Translations under genes and position numbers: made by a program | In this document: one piece after another, positions 52,359 to 60,707 of the stretch | How positions within the stretch are numbered: the first letter of the stretch is position 1 | How the letters are laid out: the number at the start of each line of letters is the position of its first letter | Notes under the pieces: generated by a model | What the model was told of the DNA's origin: nothing | Seen by the model: the letters and a program-made list of their open reading frames with translations, nothing else | Database searches by the model: none | Source of the DNA: Nesterenkonia lutea | GTDB taxonomy: Bacteria > Actinomycetota > Actinomycetes > Actinomycetales > Micrococcaceae | Assembly (NCBI RefSeq): GCF_014873955.1 | Contig: NZ_JADBED010000001.1 | Coordinates: forward strand, 558,001 to 622,000 | DNA length: 64,000 nucleotides | Direction of reading: 5' to 3'

Positions 52359-53204
52359 GTGCTCAAGACCGCCCTGCAGCCCAAATGGATCGGAACTCTA
52401 GTCCTCGCGCTGGTTCTGGCCACCGTCTTCGTGGTGCTGAGCGCCTGGCAGTTCAGCCAGTCCGAGACCGAACCGGTTCCCACAGAGGACATCACCGAGA
52501 CCGCCGTGCCGCTGACCGAGGTCCACGAGCCCGAACAGGCGATGAGCGTGGCTGAGGCGGACCGGATCGTCGACTTCCGCGGAGAGTTCCTCGCGGACAC
52601 CCAGGTGCTCATCGATGAGCGCCTGCAGAACGGGGACTCCGGCTACTGGGTTGTCGGCGCGTTCCGCCCCGAGGACGCCCCGGGGGACAACATCATCCCT
52701 GTGGTGCGCGGCTGGGTGGCCGATCCTGCTGAGGCGGACGCGCTGCCCGCGGGGGAGACGCTTGAGATCCAGGGTCGACTGCTGCCGCCTGAGGCGCCTG
52801 GGCCCGGCCCGAGGGAACCTGACGCCGCCGGGATGCAGGTGCTCCCGACCCTCTCCCCGGCAGAGCTGATCAACGTCTGGGATCAGCCGGGATACTCCGG
52901 CTTCGTGGTGGCCTTCCAGGTCCTCGACGCCGGGGGAGAAGAGGTGGGGGCGGCGTCGTCGTCCTCGGGCCTTGAACCGGTGGCGGTCGGACCCCAGCCC
53001 GAAGCCTCAGGCGTCAACTGGCTGAACCTCTTCTACGGCGTGGAATGGGTGGTCTTCGCCGGGTTCGCCTTCTACCTGTGGTGGCGCCTGGTCAAGGATG
53101 ACCACGAGAAGCAGCTCGAGGAAGCGCGGCTGGACCGCGAATGGCAGGAGCAGTGGCGGGCCGAGCAGCTCGCGCTGCGAGAGCAGAACCGAACGAAAGA
53201 CTGA
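52359..53204 (+). CDS. SURF1-family cytochrome oxidase assembly protein
   Basis: A 281-residue membrane protein. An N-terminal transmembrane helix (WIGTLVLALVLATVFVVLSA, then W-Q) carries the conserved Gln/Trp pair. The periplasmic loop has VDFRGEFLADTQVLIDERLQ and IIPVVRGWVADP, and the C-terminal helix is LNLFYGVEWVVFAGFAFYLW. SURF1 aids haem-a/oxidase assembly. A long charged tail follows the second helix. GTG 52359. The caa3 oxidase genes begin about 9.7 kb downstream. Confidence 0.9.
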   Translation: MLKTALQPKWIGTLVLALVLATVFVVLSAWQFSQSETEPVPTEDITETAVPLTEVHEPEQAMSVAEADRIVDFRGEFLADTQVLIDERLQNGDSGYWVVGAFRPEDAPGDNIIPVVRGWVADPAEADALPAGETLEIQGRLLPPEAPGPGPREPDAAGMQVLPTLSPAELINVWDQPGYSGFVVAFQVLDAGGEEVGAASSSSGLEPVAVGPQPEASGVNWLNLFYGVEWVVFAGFAFYLWWRLVKDDHEKQLEEARLDREWQEQWRAEQLALREQNRTKD

Positions 53205-53210
53205 CCACGC

Positions 53211-53717
53211 ATGAGTGAATCTCCCACGACCGGCCCGCACACGGCTGATGACATCCCTCCCGCGCCCCCGCGGCCCAAGCAGCGCCGCTTCGCCGGGACC
53301 GCCCAGCAGATCCAGGGGTCGTTGACCTTCTACAAGGTCTTCGCCTTCGTCACCGGCATCATGCTGCTGATCCTCGTGGCGAAGATGATCATGGACTACG
53401 GCTTCGGCTACGAGCTCTACGCCGGGGGCACCACCGCCGAGGGCACGGAGAACACGCTGGGCTTCTACCCGAAGGAATCCGTGGTGGACGGCACCGGGAT
53501 CTCCTACTGGACCGCGGTGATCCACGGCTGGATCTACGTCATCTACATCATCGCCGGGTTCCGCCTCTGGTACCTGATGAACTGGAAGGTCGGCCGGCTG
53601 GTCACGATCGTGCTCGGCGGCGTGGTGCCGTTCCTGAGCTTCGTGGTGGAGCGCAAGATCGCCCGCGAGGTGCGCGTCGACATGGAGGCGAACCCCGAGG
53701 CCGTGCGCCGCTACTGA
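53211..53717 (+). CDS. DUF3817 membrane protein
   Basis: A 168-residue protein with three helices (YKVFAFVTGIMLLILVAKMI, VIHGWIYVIYIIAGFRLWYL and LVTIVLGGVVPFLSFVVE), typical of DUF3817. The 35-residue N-terminus is Pro/Thr-rich. It starts six bases after the SURF1 stop, so the two are probably one operon, suggesting a link with oxidase assembly. The 3' end overlaps the convergent MFS gene by seven bases. Confidence 0.85.
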   Translation: MSESPTTGPHTADDIPPAPPRPKQRRFAGTAQQIQGSLTFYKVFAFVTGIMLLILVAKMIMDYGFGYELYAGGTTAEGTENTLGFYPKESVVDGTGISYWTAVIHGWIYVIYIIAGFRLWYLMNWKVGRLVTIVLGGVVPFLSFVVERKIAREVRVDMEANPEAVRRY

Positions 53718-55069
53718 GTGGTGCTGGCCGGGAGGCTGCGCGAGCGGTGCGCCCAGAACAGCACCGGAATCAGCAGCAGGGCGAGCAGCCCGCCGCCCAG
53801 CGAGAGGTGCGCGAAGCTCGTGGCGGCCACGACCATCCCGGACATCGCGCCGCCGCCGGCTCCGGCCAGGGCGATCAGCACATCGATGCTGCCCTGGGTG
53901 CGCGGACGGTTTTCCGGGACAGTGGAGTCCACGACCAGCGCCGTGCCGGCGATGAGTCCCACGTTCCAGCCGACTCCCAGCAGCACCAGCGCCAGGATGA
54001 GCAGCCCCAGGGAGTCCCCCGGTGCGACGGCGCCCACCGCCCCGGCGGCCAGCAGGATCACGGCCGCCGCGATGCTCATCGGGATCCGGCCGAGCCGGTC
54101 CACCAGCACCCCGGTGACCAGGGAGGGCAGCCACATGGCGCCCACGTGCAGACTGATCACCAGTCCCACTGCGCCGAGCCCGTGGCCGTGCGCGAGCATG
54201 TGGATCGGTGTCATGGTCATGATCGCGACCATGGCGATCTGAGTGAGCACCATGACGGTCGCGCCGATGTAGGCGCCCGTCTCCGGCTTCGGCGCGGGGG
54301 CGCCTGGGTCTGCGGGGGAGGGAGCCTCGGCGGTGACGACTGGGGTGGTGGCCGGGGCAATCACCGAGGCATCTACGGGGGCTGGGGGTTCGGCGGACGT
54401 GACCGGGGCGTCGTCGTCTGCGGCGGCGAGCTCCCGCGCGAGCAGGAACGGGTCCGGACGCAGGAAGACGAACAGGATCAGCCCGGCCGCGAGGTACGCC
54501 ACCGCGGCGAGCAGGAACGGTCCCGCCAGCGCCGGTATCCCGAGGCTCCGCGCGAGATCCCCGAGCGGCTCCACCAGGTTCGGGCCCGCCACCGCGCCGA
54601 GGGTGGTGGCGACCATGGCGATGCTGATCGCCGTGCCGCGTCGAGCTTCCGGGGCGAGGTCGGTGCCGGCATAGCGGGCCTGCAGATTCGTGGCGGTGCC
54701 GGCGCCATAGATGAAGAGTGCGAGGAACAGCAGCGGCACCTGGTCCGCCACTGCCGCGACCACCACGCCGATGGCCCCCAGCCCGCCGGCGGTGAACCCG
54801 ATGCCGAGCCCGATCCGACGTCCCCAGCGCTGGGTGAGCCGACCCACTGTGAACGCCGCCAGCGCGGAGCCCAGCGTGAACAGCGCGATCGGCAGCCCGG
54901 CCAGGCCCGCCGAGCCCAGCATGTCCTGGGCCAGCAGCGCCCCCACGGTGACCCCCGCTGCCAGGCCGGCGCCGCCCAGGATCTGGCTGCACACCACGAC
55001 GATCAGCGTGCGCCGCTGCACCTCCGCCCGCTGGCTCCGTCGCTGCGGCTGCGTGTCCCGGTGAGTCAT
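53711..55069 (-). CDS. MFS transporter
   Basis: A 452-residue major facilitator superfamily protein with about twelve helices in two halves. Loop motifs are GRLTQRWGRRIGLGIGF (2-3 loop) and GVLVDRLGRIPMSIAAA (8-9 loop). The central loop is unusually long and Ala/Pro-rich (around 215-260). The N-terminus is cytoplasmic and basic. ATG 55069. Substrate cannot be predicted. Although near guaA, it is transcribed away from it. Confidence 0.88.
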   Translation of the reverse strand: MTHRDTQPQRRSQRAEVQRRTLIVVVCSQILGGAGLAAGVTVGALLAQDMLGSAGLAGLPIALFTLGSALAAFTVGRLTQRWGRRIGLGIGFTAGGLGAIGVVVAAVADQVPLLFLALFIYGAGTATNLQARYAGTDLAPEARRGTAISIAMVATTLGAVAGPNLVEPLGDLARSLGIPALAGPFLLAAVAYLAAGLILFVFLRPDPFLLARELAAADDDAPVTSAEPPAPVDASVIAPATTPVVTAEAPSPADPGAPAPKPETGAYIGATVMVLTQIAMVAIMTMTPIHMLAHGHGLGAVGLVISLHVGAMWLPSLVTGVLVDRLGRIPMSIAAAVILLAAGAVGAVAPGDSLGLLILALVLLGVGWNVGLIAGTALVVDSTVPENRPRTQGSIDVLIALAGAGGGAMSGMVVAATSFAHLSLGGGLLALLLIPVLFWAHRSRSLPASTTQ

Positions 55070-55244
55070 GCACGCATCATAGGCCGCGCCCGGCGCGGAG
55101 GACCCCCGTTCGGGCTCCCACGCTTCCCGACGCCCCACACCCCGCGTCCTACGCCCGTGCCCCATGCCCCACGTCGTGCCCTACATCTCTTGGGCGAGAT
55201 GCGGTGGAATAGCGGCGTCCGGAGGCGCTCATAGCGACGTATTG

Positions 55245-55261
55245 CGCCCAATCGATGGGCG
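55245..55261. promoter_or_regulatory. Hairpin upstream of guaA
   Basis: CGCCCA, five bases (ATCGA), TGGGCG; 70 bases upstream of the guaA start. It could be an operator or leader hairpin. No purine-riboswitch features were recognised in the 55070-55330 gap. Confidence 0.3.
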
Positions 55262-55330
55262 TCCCAGGGGGATCCGCGATGCGCGGGATGCCCGAGACGC
55301 CCGGCACACGCTGACCGCTAGGATGGGAAG

Positions 55331-56953
55331 GTGACTTCTCAGCCTGCATCCGAACACTCCGCCGTCCCCGCCGTCGAGCGGTCGAACTCCGAGGCGCAGA
55401 CCGTGCTCGTGGTCGATTACGGCGCGCAGTACGCCCAGCTCATCGCCCGCCGGGTGCGCGAGGCGCGGGTCTACTCCGAGGTCGTCCCGCACACGCTGCC
55501 CGCCTCCGAGATCATCTCGCGCAACCCCTCCGCGGTGATCCTCTCCGGCGGCCCCTCCTCGGTCTACGCCGAGGGCGCCCCCGAGGTGGAGACCGAGCTC
55601 TTCGAGGCCGGCATCCCCGTGATGGGCATCTGCTACGGATTCCAGGCCATGGCGCACAGCCTCGGCGGGGAGGTGGCCCGCACCGGCGATCGCGAATACG
55701 GAAAGACCGAGGTGCGCAGCGTCAACGCGCCGCACTCGCTGCTCACCGGCACCGATCAGGTCCAGTCCACGTGGATGTCGCACAGCGACTCCGTGCAGCA
55801 GGCCCCCGAAGGATTCCAGGTGCTCGCCTCCTCCGAGGGCGCGCCGGTGGCGGCCTTCGCCGATGAGCATCGCAAGCTCTACGGGGTGCAGTGGCACCCC
55901 GAGGTCCGCCACTCGCCCCAGGGCCAGATGGTCATCGAGAACTTCCTCTACAACGGCGCAGGTCTGACGCCCGAGTGGACCACAGGCAACATCGTCGAGG
56001 AGCAGGTCGCCGCGATCCGCGCCCAGGTCGGAGACTCCCGCGTGATCTGCGGACTCTCCGGCGGGGTGGACTCCGCCGTGGCCGCAGCCCTGGTGCAGAA
56101 GGCCATCGGGGACCAGCTCACCTGCGTGTTCGTCGACCACGGCCTCCTGCGCGAAGGCGAGGCCGAGCAGGTGGAGCGTGATTTCGTCGCCGCCACCGGC
56201 GCCAAGCTCTACGTGGCCGATGAGCGCGAGCGCTTCCTCTCCGCGCTGGAGGGCGTCACCGATCCCGAGACCAAGCGCAAGATCATCGGTCGGGAGTTCA
56301 TCCGCGCCTTCGAGGGGGCCGAGAAGGCAGTCCTGGAAGAGGCAGCGGCCGACGGCGCCAAGGTCGAGTTCCTGGTCCAGGGCACCCTGTACCCGGACGT
56401 GGTCGAATCCGGCGGCGGCGAGGGTGCGGCGAACATCAAGTCCCACCACAACGTCGGCGGCCTGCCCGAGGACATGATCTTCAAGCTGGTCGAGCCGCTG
56501 CGCGCGCTGTTCAAGGACGAGGTCCGCGCCGTCGGTGCCGAGCTCGGCCTGCCCGCCGAGATCGTCCAGCGTCAGCCGTTCCCCGGACCCGGCCTGGGCA
56601 TCCGGATCATCGGCTCGGTCTCCGAGGACCGGCTGCGGATCCTGCGCAAGGCCGACGCGATCGCCCGCGAGGAGCTCACCGCCTCCGGTCTGGACCAGGA
56701 GGTCTGGCAGATGCCGGTCGTGCTGCTCGCCGATGTCCGCTCCGTGGGCGTCCAGGGCGACGGCCGCACCTACGGGCATCCGATCGTGCTGCGTCCGGTC
56801 TCCTCCGAGGACGCCATGACCGCCGACTGGTCCCGGCTGCCCTACGACCTGCTCGCGAAGATCTCCAACCGGATCACCAACGAGGTCGAAGAGGTCAACC
56901 GGGTCACCCTGGACGTCACCTCCAAGCCGCCAGGCACCATCGAATGGGAGTGA
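55331..56953 (+). CDS. guaA: GMP synthase (glutamine-hydrolysing)
   Basis: Converts XMP to GMP using ATP and glutamine. The 540-residue length fits the bacterial enzyme. The glutaminase domain has [15 protein letters not shown], the nucleophile Cys101 in [16 protein letters not shown] and WHPEV near 193. The ATP pyrophosphatase loop is [16 protein letters not shown] near 240. The XMP-binding dimerisation end has [16 protein letters not shown] and finishes in [11 protein letters not shown] 55331, with an Ala/Pro/Ser-rich 20-residue N-terminal extension. A standard purine gene with no link to the glycan functions. Confidence 0.98.
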   Translation: MTSQPASEHSAVPAVERSNSEAQTVLVVDYGAQYAQLIARRVREARVYSEVVPHTLPASEIISRNPSAVILSGGPSSVYAEGAPEVETELFEAGIPVMGICYGFQAMAHSLGGEVARTGDREYGKTEVRSVNAPHSLLTGTDQVQSTWMSHSDSVQQAPEGFQVLASSEGAPVAAFADEHRKLYGVQWHPEVRHSPQGQMVIENFLYNGAGLTPEWTTGNIVEEQVAAIRAQVGDSRVICGLSGGVDSAVAAALVQKAIGDQLTCVFVDHGLLREGEAEQVERDFVAATGAKLYVADERERFLSALEGVTDPETKRKIIGREFIRAFEGAEKAVLEEAAADGAKVEFLVQGTLYPDVVESGGGEGAANIKSHHNVGGLPEDMIFKLVEPLRALFKDEVRAVGAELGLPAEIVQRQPFPGPGLGIRIIGSVSEDRLRILRKADAIAREELTASGLDQEVWQMPVVLLADVRSVGVQGDGRTYGHPIVLRPVSSEDAMTADWSRLPYDLLAKISNRITNEVEEVNRVTLDVTSKPPGTIEWE

Positions 56954-56965
56954 GTCGGAAGACTC

Positions 56966-57478
56966 ATGCTCGATTCCACCGCCACTGAGGCCGTCGCCAC
57001 CGTCATCGCTGGTCTGCTGCTGATCGCCGGTGCGCTCGGCGTCGTCCTGCCCGTGCTGCCGGGATCTCTGCTGATCATCCTGACCCTGCCGGTCTGGGCG
57101 TTCCTGCTCGGCGGACCGGTGCCCTGGATCGCTGCGGTGATCGGCATGATCCTGGCCATCGCAGGATGGAGCGGCTCCACCGTGCTGACCGGCCGGAGCC
57201 TGCACCGCCAGCAGATCCCCCGCGGCCCGATCCTGATCGGGATCGCCGCCGCCATCGCGGGCCTGTTCCTGCTCCCGCCGCTGGGTCTGTTCATCGGCTT
57301 CGCCGCAGGGCTCTTCGGGGCCGAATATGTCCGCCGCGACCGCGACTGGCGCGCCGCCGGCACCGCGAGTCTGCACGCGCTGCGGGCCATGGGCCTGGGG
57401 ATCCTGGTGGAGTTCGGGCTGGCGGGACTGGCGATATCCGCCTTCGCGATCGGCGTGCTGATCCACTTCGTCTTCTAA
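56966..57478 (+). CDS. DUF456 membrane protein
   Basis: A 170-residue protein with a hairpin of Gly/Pro-rich helices (IAGLLLIAGALGVVLPVLPG; AAIAGLFLLPPLGLFIGFAA) and FGAEYVRRDRDWRAAGTA, which fit DUF456. It starts 12 bases after guaA and is probably co-transcribed with it. Function unknown. Confidence 0.85.
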   Translation: MLDSTATEAVATVIAGLLLIAGALGVVLPVLPGSLLIILTLPVWAFLLGGPVPWIAAVIGMILAIAGWSGSTVLTGRSLHRQQIPRGPILIGIAAAIAGLFLLPPLGLFIGFAAGLFGAEYVRRDRDWRAAGTASLHALRAMGLGILVEFGLAGLAISAFAIGVLIHFVF

Positions 57479-57572
57479 GCCTGTGGGAGCGGGTCGCTGC
57501 CGCCGCCACGGGGAACGGATCACCCAGAGAGGTCACGAGAAAAACGTCACCAGAGGCTGAGCGCTGACCCTG

Positions 57573-57600
57573 TTGCGATTCCTGCCGGGAAAGGTAGAGT
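57573..57600 (+). promoter_or_regulatory. Putative sigma-70 promoter
   Basis: TTGCGA (57573-57578), 16 bases, TAGAGT (57595-57600), about 63 bases before the TTG start of the SRPBCC gene. Pattern only. Confidence 0.35.
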
Positions 57601-57662
57601 CGGGCGCAGCACGGCAGTAGCCGCCGTGAAACAAGGACTGACCCCCACGGGAGGAGACGTCA

Positions 57663-58310
57663 TTGAGTACCAGAGTTGAAGAGGCTGTTGTTGTTGAGGT
57701 TCCGCTGAGCACGGCGTATGACCAGTGGACCCAGTTCGAAGAGTTTCCCCGCTTCATGGGCGGTGTGGCCAGCGTCCGGCAGCTGAGCGAGAAGCGCCTG
57801 GAATGGGTCGCCGAGATCGGCGGAGTCCGCCGCCAGTGGGAAGCAGACATCGTCGAACAGGTCCCGGACAGCAAGATCGCGTGGACCGCCACTGAGGGTG
57901 CGACCAACACCGGCGAGGTCACGTTCAGCGCCGAAGGGGATCAACGCACCCGGGTCAACCTGGTTCTGGAGTACGAGCCTGCTGACTGGGTCGAGAAGGC
58001 CGGCGACAAGCTGAACCTGGTGAAGAACCGGGCCGAGAAAGACCTGGAACGGTTCAAGGAGTTCATCGAATCCGAGGGTCGCGCGACTGGCGCCTGGCGC
58101 GGAACGATCGGTCACGGGCCGCCGTCGAGCGCCGCGGCAGACGCTCTGGCCTGGGACTCGGCCGACGATCCGACCATCGACCCCGCCACCGCCCCGATAC
58201 AGCCCGACGGCGATGATGAGCCTGTCTACCCCGAAGACCGTCCACTTGGCCCGCGGGAAGTGGCCCATGAACCCGACCGGCCCGTCATCGACTCCGAGGA
58301 CCCACGCTGA
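57663..58310 (+). CDS. SRPBCC (cyclase/dehydrase-type) protein
   Basis: A 215-residue protein. Residues 1-145 form the START-like fold: VVVEVPLSTAYDQWTQFEEF with PRFMG, LEWVAEIGGVRRQWEADIVE and TRVNLVLEYEP. Residues 150-215 are an acidic disordered tail. The start is TTG 57663 with GGAGGA eight bases upstream; no later in-frame start would keep the first strand. The family binds hydrophobic ligands; members like this occur near stress genes in actinobacteria. It precedes a CBS-pair gene by 33 bases. Confidence 0.85.
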   Translation: MSTRVEEAVVVEVPLSTAYDQWTQFEEFPRFMGGVASVRQLSEKRLEWVAEIGGVRRQWEADIVEQVPDSKIAWTATEGATNTGEVTFSAEGDQRTRVNLVLEYEPADWVEKAGDKLNLVKNRAEKDLERFKEFIESEGRATGAWRGTIGHGPPSSAAADALAWDSADDPTIDPATAPIQPDGDDEPVYPEDRPLGPREVAHEPDRPVIDSEDPR

Positions 58311-58343
58311 CTCAGATCCCCAACTCTACGAAGGGAGCACCTC

Positions 58344-58760
58344 ATGGCTAAAGCACGAGAGATCATGACCCCCGGCGCTGAATGCATCGGTGAGAACCAG
58401 AGCTTGGAAGAAGCAGCCAAGAAGATGAAGGAGCTGGACGTCGGGGCGCTGCCCATCTGCGGCGAGGACAACCGGCTCAAGGGCGTCATCACCGATCGCG
58501 ACATCGTCCTGAAGTGCCTGGCGGTTGGCACTGACCCGCGCCAGGTCAACGCAGGCCAGCTGGCGCAGGGAAAGCCTGCGACCATCGGCGCCGACGACAC
58601 CGTCGAGGAGGCCATCGCGACGATGACGAACCACCAGGTGCGGCGGCTTCCGGTCATCGACGGCCACGACCTGGTGGGCATGGTCAGCCAGGCCGACATC
58701 GCTCGGTCCATGCCGGAGGAGCGAATCGGCAAGCTGGTCGAACTCATCTCCTACGACTGA
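58344..58760 (+). CDS. CBS-pair protein (HRP1-like)
   Basis: A 138-residue protein composed almost entirely of two CBS motifs (AREIMTPGAECIGENQSLEE, LPICGEDNRLKGVITDRDIV; TVEEAIATMTNHQVRRLPVI, GMVSQADIARSM). It resembles the mycobacterial hypoxic-response protein 1 in layout. Ligand unknown, likely adenosyl nucleotides. Good AAGGGAG ribosome-binding site. It ends at a terminator hairpin before the DUF4383 gene. Confidence 0.9.
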   Translation: MAKAREIMTPGAECIGENQSLEEAAKKMKELDVGALPICGEDNRLKGVITDRDIVLKCLAVGTDPRQVNAGQLAQGKPATIGADDTVEEAIATMTNHQVRRLPVIDGHDLVGMVSQADIARSMPEERIGKLVELISYD

Positions 58761-58765
58761 TCTCC

Positions 58766-58811
58766 TGCCGGGACCATCCGACGGCCTGGACCGGAACGAG
58801 ACGTCCCGGCA
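58766..58811 (+). terminator. Intrinsic-type terminator after CBS-pair gene
   Basis: TGCCGGGAC (58766-58774) pairs perfectly with GTCCCGGCA (58803-58811), followed by TTCTGTTC. Confidence 0.65.
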
Positions 58812-58871
58812 TTCTGTTCGCACATTCTGCTCAGATTTACCCAGATCGACGTACCGCGGAAAGGAAAGATC

Positions 58872-59351
58872 ATGACTTCTTCACCTGCCCCCGCAGAACG
58901 CTCTCGAGCCCATCGGTCCCCGGTCCAACTGGCCGCGCTGATCTACGGCGCCGTCTTCCTCGTTGTCGGGGTGGCTGGATTCATACCGGGACTGACCAGC
59001 AGCTATGACACCATGCAGTTCGCCGGCCATCATTCAGAAGCCATGCTGCTCGGCATCTTCCAGGTCTCGATCCTGCATAACATCGTGCACCTGCTGTACG
59101 GCATCGCAGGGGTCCTCCTGGCCCGCACCGGCTCCGCCGCGCGGAGCTACCTGCTCTGGGGCGGTGCTGTCTACCTGCTCCTCTGGCTCTACGGCCTCTT
59201 CATCGACAAGGAGTCGACAGCGAACTTCGTTCCGCTCAACAGCGCCGATGACTGGCTGCACCTGTTCCTGGGCGTGACGATGATCGCCCTGTCGTTCCTG
59301 CCTCGTCTCACTCGGGACGACACCGCAAGGAACCGTGCCGTCCGGCGGTGA
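58872..59351 (+). CDS. DUF4383 membrane protein, copy 2
   Basis: A 159-residue paralogue of the protein at 45316, near-identical over the membrane region: LAALIYGAVFLVVGVAGFIP, SYDTMQFAGHHSEAMLLGIF, YGLFIDKESTANFVPLNSAD. ATG 58872 after GGAAAGG. Ends before a very strong hairpin. The two copies, each following a CBS-type gene, suggest a duplicated module. Confidence 0.88.
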   Translation: MTSSPAPAERSRAHRSPVQLAALIYGAVFLVVGVAGFIPGLTSSYDTMQFAGHHSEAMLLGIFQVSILHNIVHLLYGIAGVLLARTGSAARSYLLWGGAVYLLLWLYGLFIDKESTANFVPLNSADDWLHLFLGVTMIALSFLPRLTRDDTARNRAVRR

Positions 59352-59369
59352 GGACACTGAGGACACCTT

Positions 59370-59384
59370 CCTGAACAGTTCAGG
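59370..59384. repeat. Short perfect inverted repeat
   Basis: CCTGAA, three bases, TTCAGG, between the DUF4383 stop and the large terminator hairpin. May extend the termination structure. Confidence 0.35.
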
Positions 59385-59389
59385 GACAT

Positions 59390-59454
59390 GAAGAAGGCCT
59401 CCGGGCCGGTGTGCGGTGACGAGAGCCGCGACACTGGCTCGGAGGCCTTTCTTC
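59390..59454 (+). terminator. Long strong terminator hairpin
   Basis: The outer stem GAAGAAGGCCTCCG pairs with CGGAGGCCTTTCTTC (one bulged T). Inner pairs GCCGGTGT/ACACTGGC extend it, and a TTTCTTCT tract forms the 3' side. It isolates the DUF4383 operon from the dehydrogenase operon. Confidence 0.8.
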
Positions 59455-59696
59455 TCCGACTCTGCGGACGAGTGGCCCAAGCCATTCTTTGTAGTTTCCC
59501 GAACCGCAGGATTCCGCGGAATCTGCTCCATCTGATCATCCACGTCCAGCGCTTGAAGCGCAGTAGTTTTCCGGATCTTCTCCGCTTTCGCTCTGTTATT
59601 TTCCAAACGACTGACGTACTGTCTGTTCCCATAAGAGGCATCACGCTGGGGGCTCGATGGAGGGTGAGCCCCGGAGTCACGTGGGGAGCACAACCT
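59455..59696. other. Leader region of the dehydrogenase operon
   Basis: About 240 bases with no gene. It contains a 14-base perfect palindrome (59510-59523) and a locally AT-richer stretch (59570-59640). A promoter is expected here, but hexamers were not confidently assigned. Confidence 0.4.
59510..59523. promoter_or_regulatory. 14-base perfect palindrome
   Basis: GATTCCGCGGAATC, about 175 bases upstream of the subunit-3 start. Possible operator. Confidence 0.35.
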
Positions 59697-60698
59697 ATGG
59701 CTGAGAAGCGCGAACCGACATTTCTCGGGGCGACGATATCTCGCCGGTCGATGCTGAGCGCTTCTACCGTCGTCGGGGGCCTGGCGCTCATCGGCTGCTC
59801 GTCCAGGGCAGAACACGAGACCCCGCAAGAGAGCAGCCTGCTCGACCCAGACCGTGGACCGCTGCCGCCTTCCGGCGTGGAGAACGCGGACGAGTTCGTG
59901 TTCTTCTCCGAGGAGGAGTCCAGAACCGTACAGGCGATGGTCGCGCGGATCATCCCCGGCGACGACGAGGACCCAGGCGCAGTTCAAGCAGGCGTGCCGA
60001 TATTCATCGACCGCAAGCTGGAGATGTTCGAGGCGTTCGCCGAGCCGACGTACCGCGAGGGCCCTTTCGCCGAGGGGTATGAGGGCGACGAGCCGCAGAC
60101 GAACAGGAACACCGTGCCCGTTGCTGAGGAGCAGCTGTACCGCTACGGATTCCAGTCCGAGCTGACCCCGCAGGAGTTCTACCGTGCTGGGCTGGCAGGG
60201 GTGGACCGGCTGGCGCAGACCCGGTCCGGCTCGCTGTTCGCAGACCTGGATGAAGATGCCCAGGACGCGCTGCTCATGGTGCTTGACGCGGTGCAGCAAC
60301 GCAGCGAGGGCGGTGAGGGTACGTCGAACGTCGGTGGAGGCTCGGGGGGCAACGGCGGCAGCGGGGAGAACGGCGGGAACGCTCCTTCGAGCGCGGAGAT
60401 GGACCAGGCGGAGACCGTCTTTCGCGACGCGGATCCGGGAGCGTTCTTCGACACCGTCCGTCTGGACACGATCGAAGGCATGTTCTCCGACCCGGTCTAC
60501 GGAGGGAACCGCGGCCTCGTCGGTTGGACGATGATCGGTTGGCCAGGAGCTCAGCGCTCGTACTCGCCACGCGAGATGTTGTACGGCACCGATAAGCAGC
60601 CGACATCGATGGAGGGACTCACGCCGATGAATCCAGACCGCGCCGGTGGCGGCCGCGGAGCCATGGAACAGCCGCGCAACGGCGTCCACAGCCACTGA
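59697..60698 (+). CDS. Gluconate 2-dehydrogenase subunit 3 family Tat lipoprotein
   Basis: A 333-residue protein. The N-terminus has a twin-arginine signal (ATISRRSMLSA) and a lipobox (LALIGCS, Cys near residue 35), so it should be exported folded and lipid-anchored. The body has FFSEEESRTVQAMVARIIPG and AGLAGVDRLAQTRSG, which fit the family. A Gly/Asn-rich insertion near 215-235 and FFDTVRLDTIEGMFSDPVYG follow. ATG 59697 with GGGGAG upstream. It pairs with the downstream GMC flavoprotein, which lacks its own signal peptide and probably rides on this subunit. Confidence 0.88.
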   Translation: MAEKREPTFLGATISRRSMLSASTVVGGLALIGCSSRAEHETPQESSLLDPDRGPLPPSGVENADEFVFFSEEESRTVQAMVARIIPGDDEDPGAVQAGVPIFIDRKLEMFEAFAEPTYREGPFAEGYEGDEPQTNRNTVPVAEEQLYRYGFQSELTPQEFYRAGLAGVDRLAQTRSGSLFADLDEDAQDALLMVLDAVQQRSEGGEGTSNVGGGSGGNGGSGENGGNAPSSAEMDQAETVFRDADPGAFFDTVRLDTIEGMFSDPVYGGNRGLVGWTMIGWPGAQRSYSPREMLYGTDKQPTSMEGLTPMNPDRAGGGRGAMEQPRNGVHSH

Positions 60699-60707
60699 GG
60701 GAGGCTC

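Noticed and set aside
53007..55073. A 688-codon open frame on the minus strand across surf1, DUF3817 and the MFS gene
   Set aside because: It is a high-GC shadow. The translation is Arg/Gly/Pro/His-rich with no family match, while surf1, DUF3817 and MFS are clear in other frames.
53747..55234. A 495-codon plus-strand frame opposite the MFS gene
   Set aside because: Antisense translation with Gln/His/Gly-rich composition and no motif.
55070..55330. Guanine or other purine riboswitch upstream of guaA
   Set aside because: Only a short symmetric hairpin is visible; the conserved three-way-junction pattern was not recognised.
55229..57523. A 764-codon minus-strand frame opposite guaA
   Set aside because: Antisense to an unmistakable GMP synthase; repetitive Gly/Asp/Gln composition.
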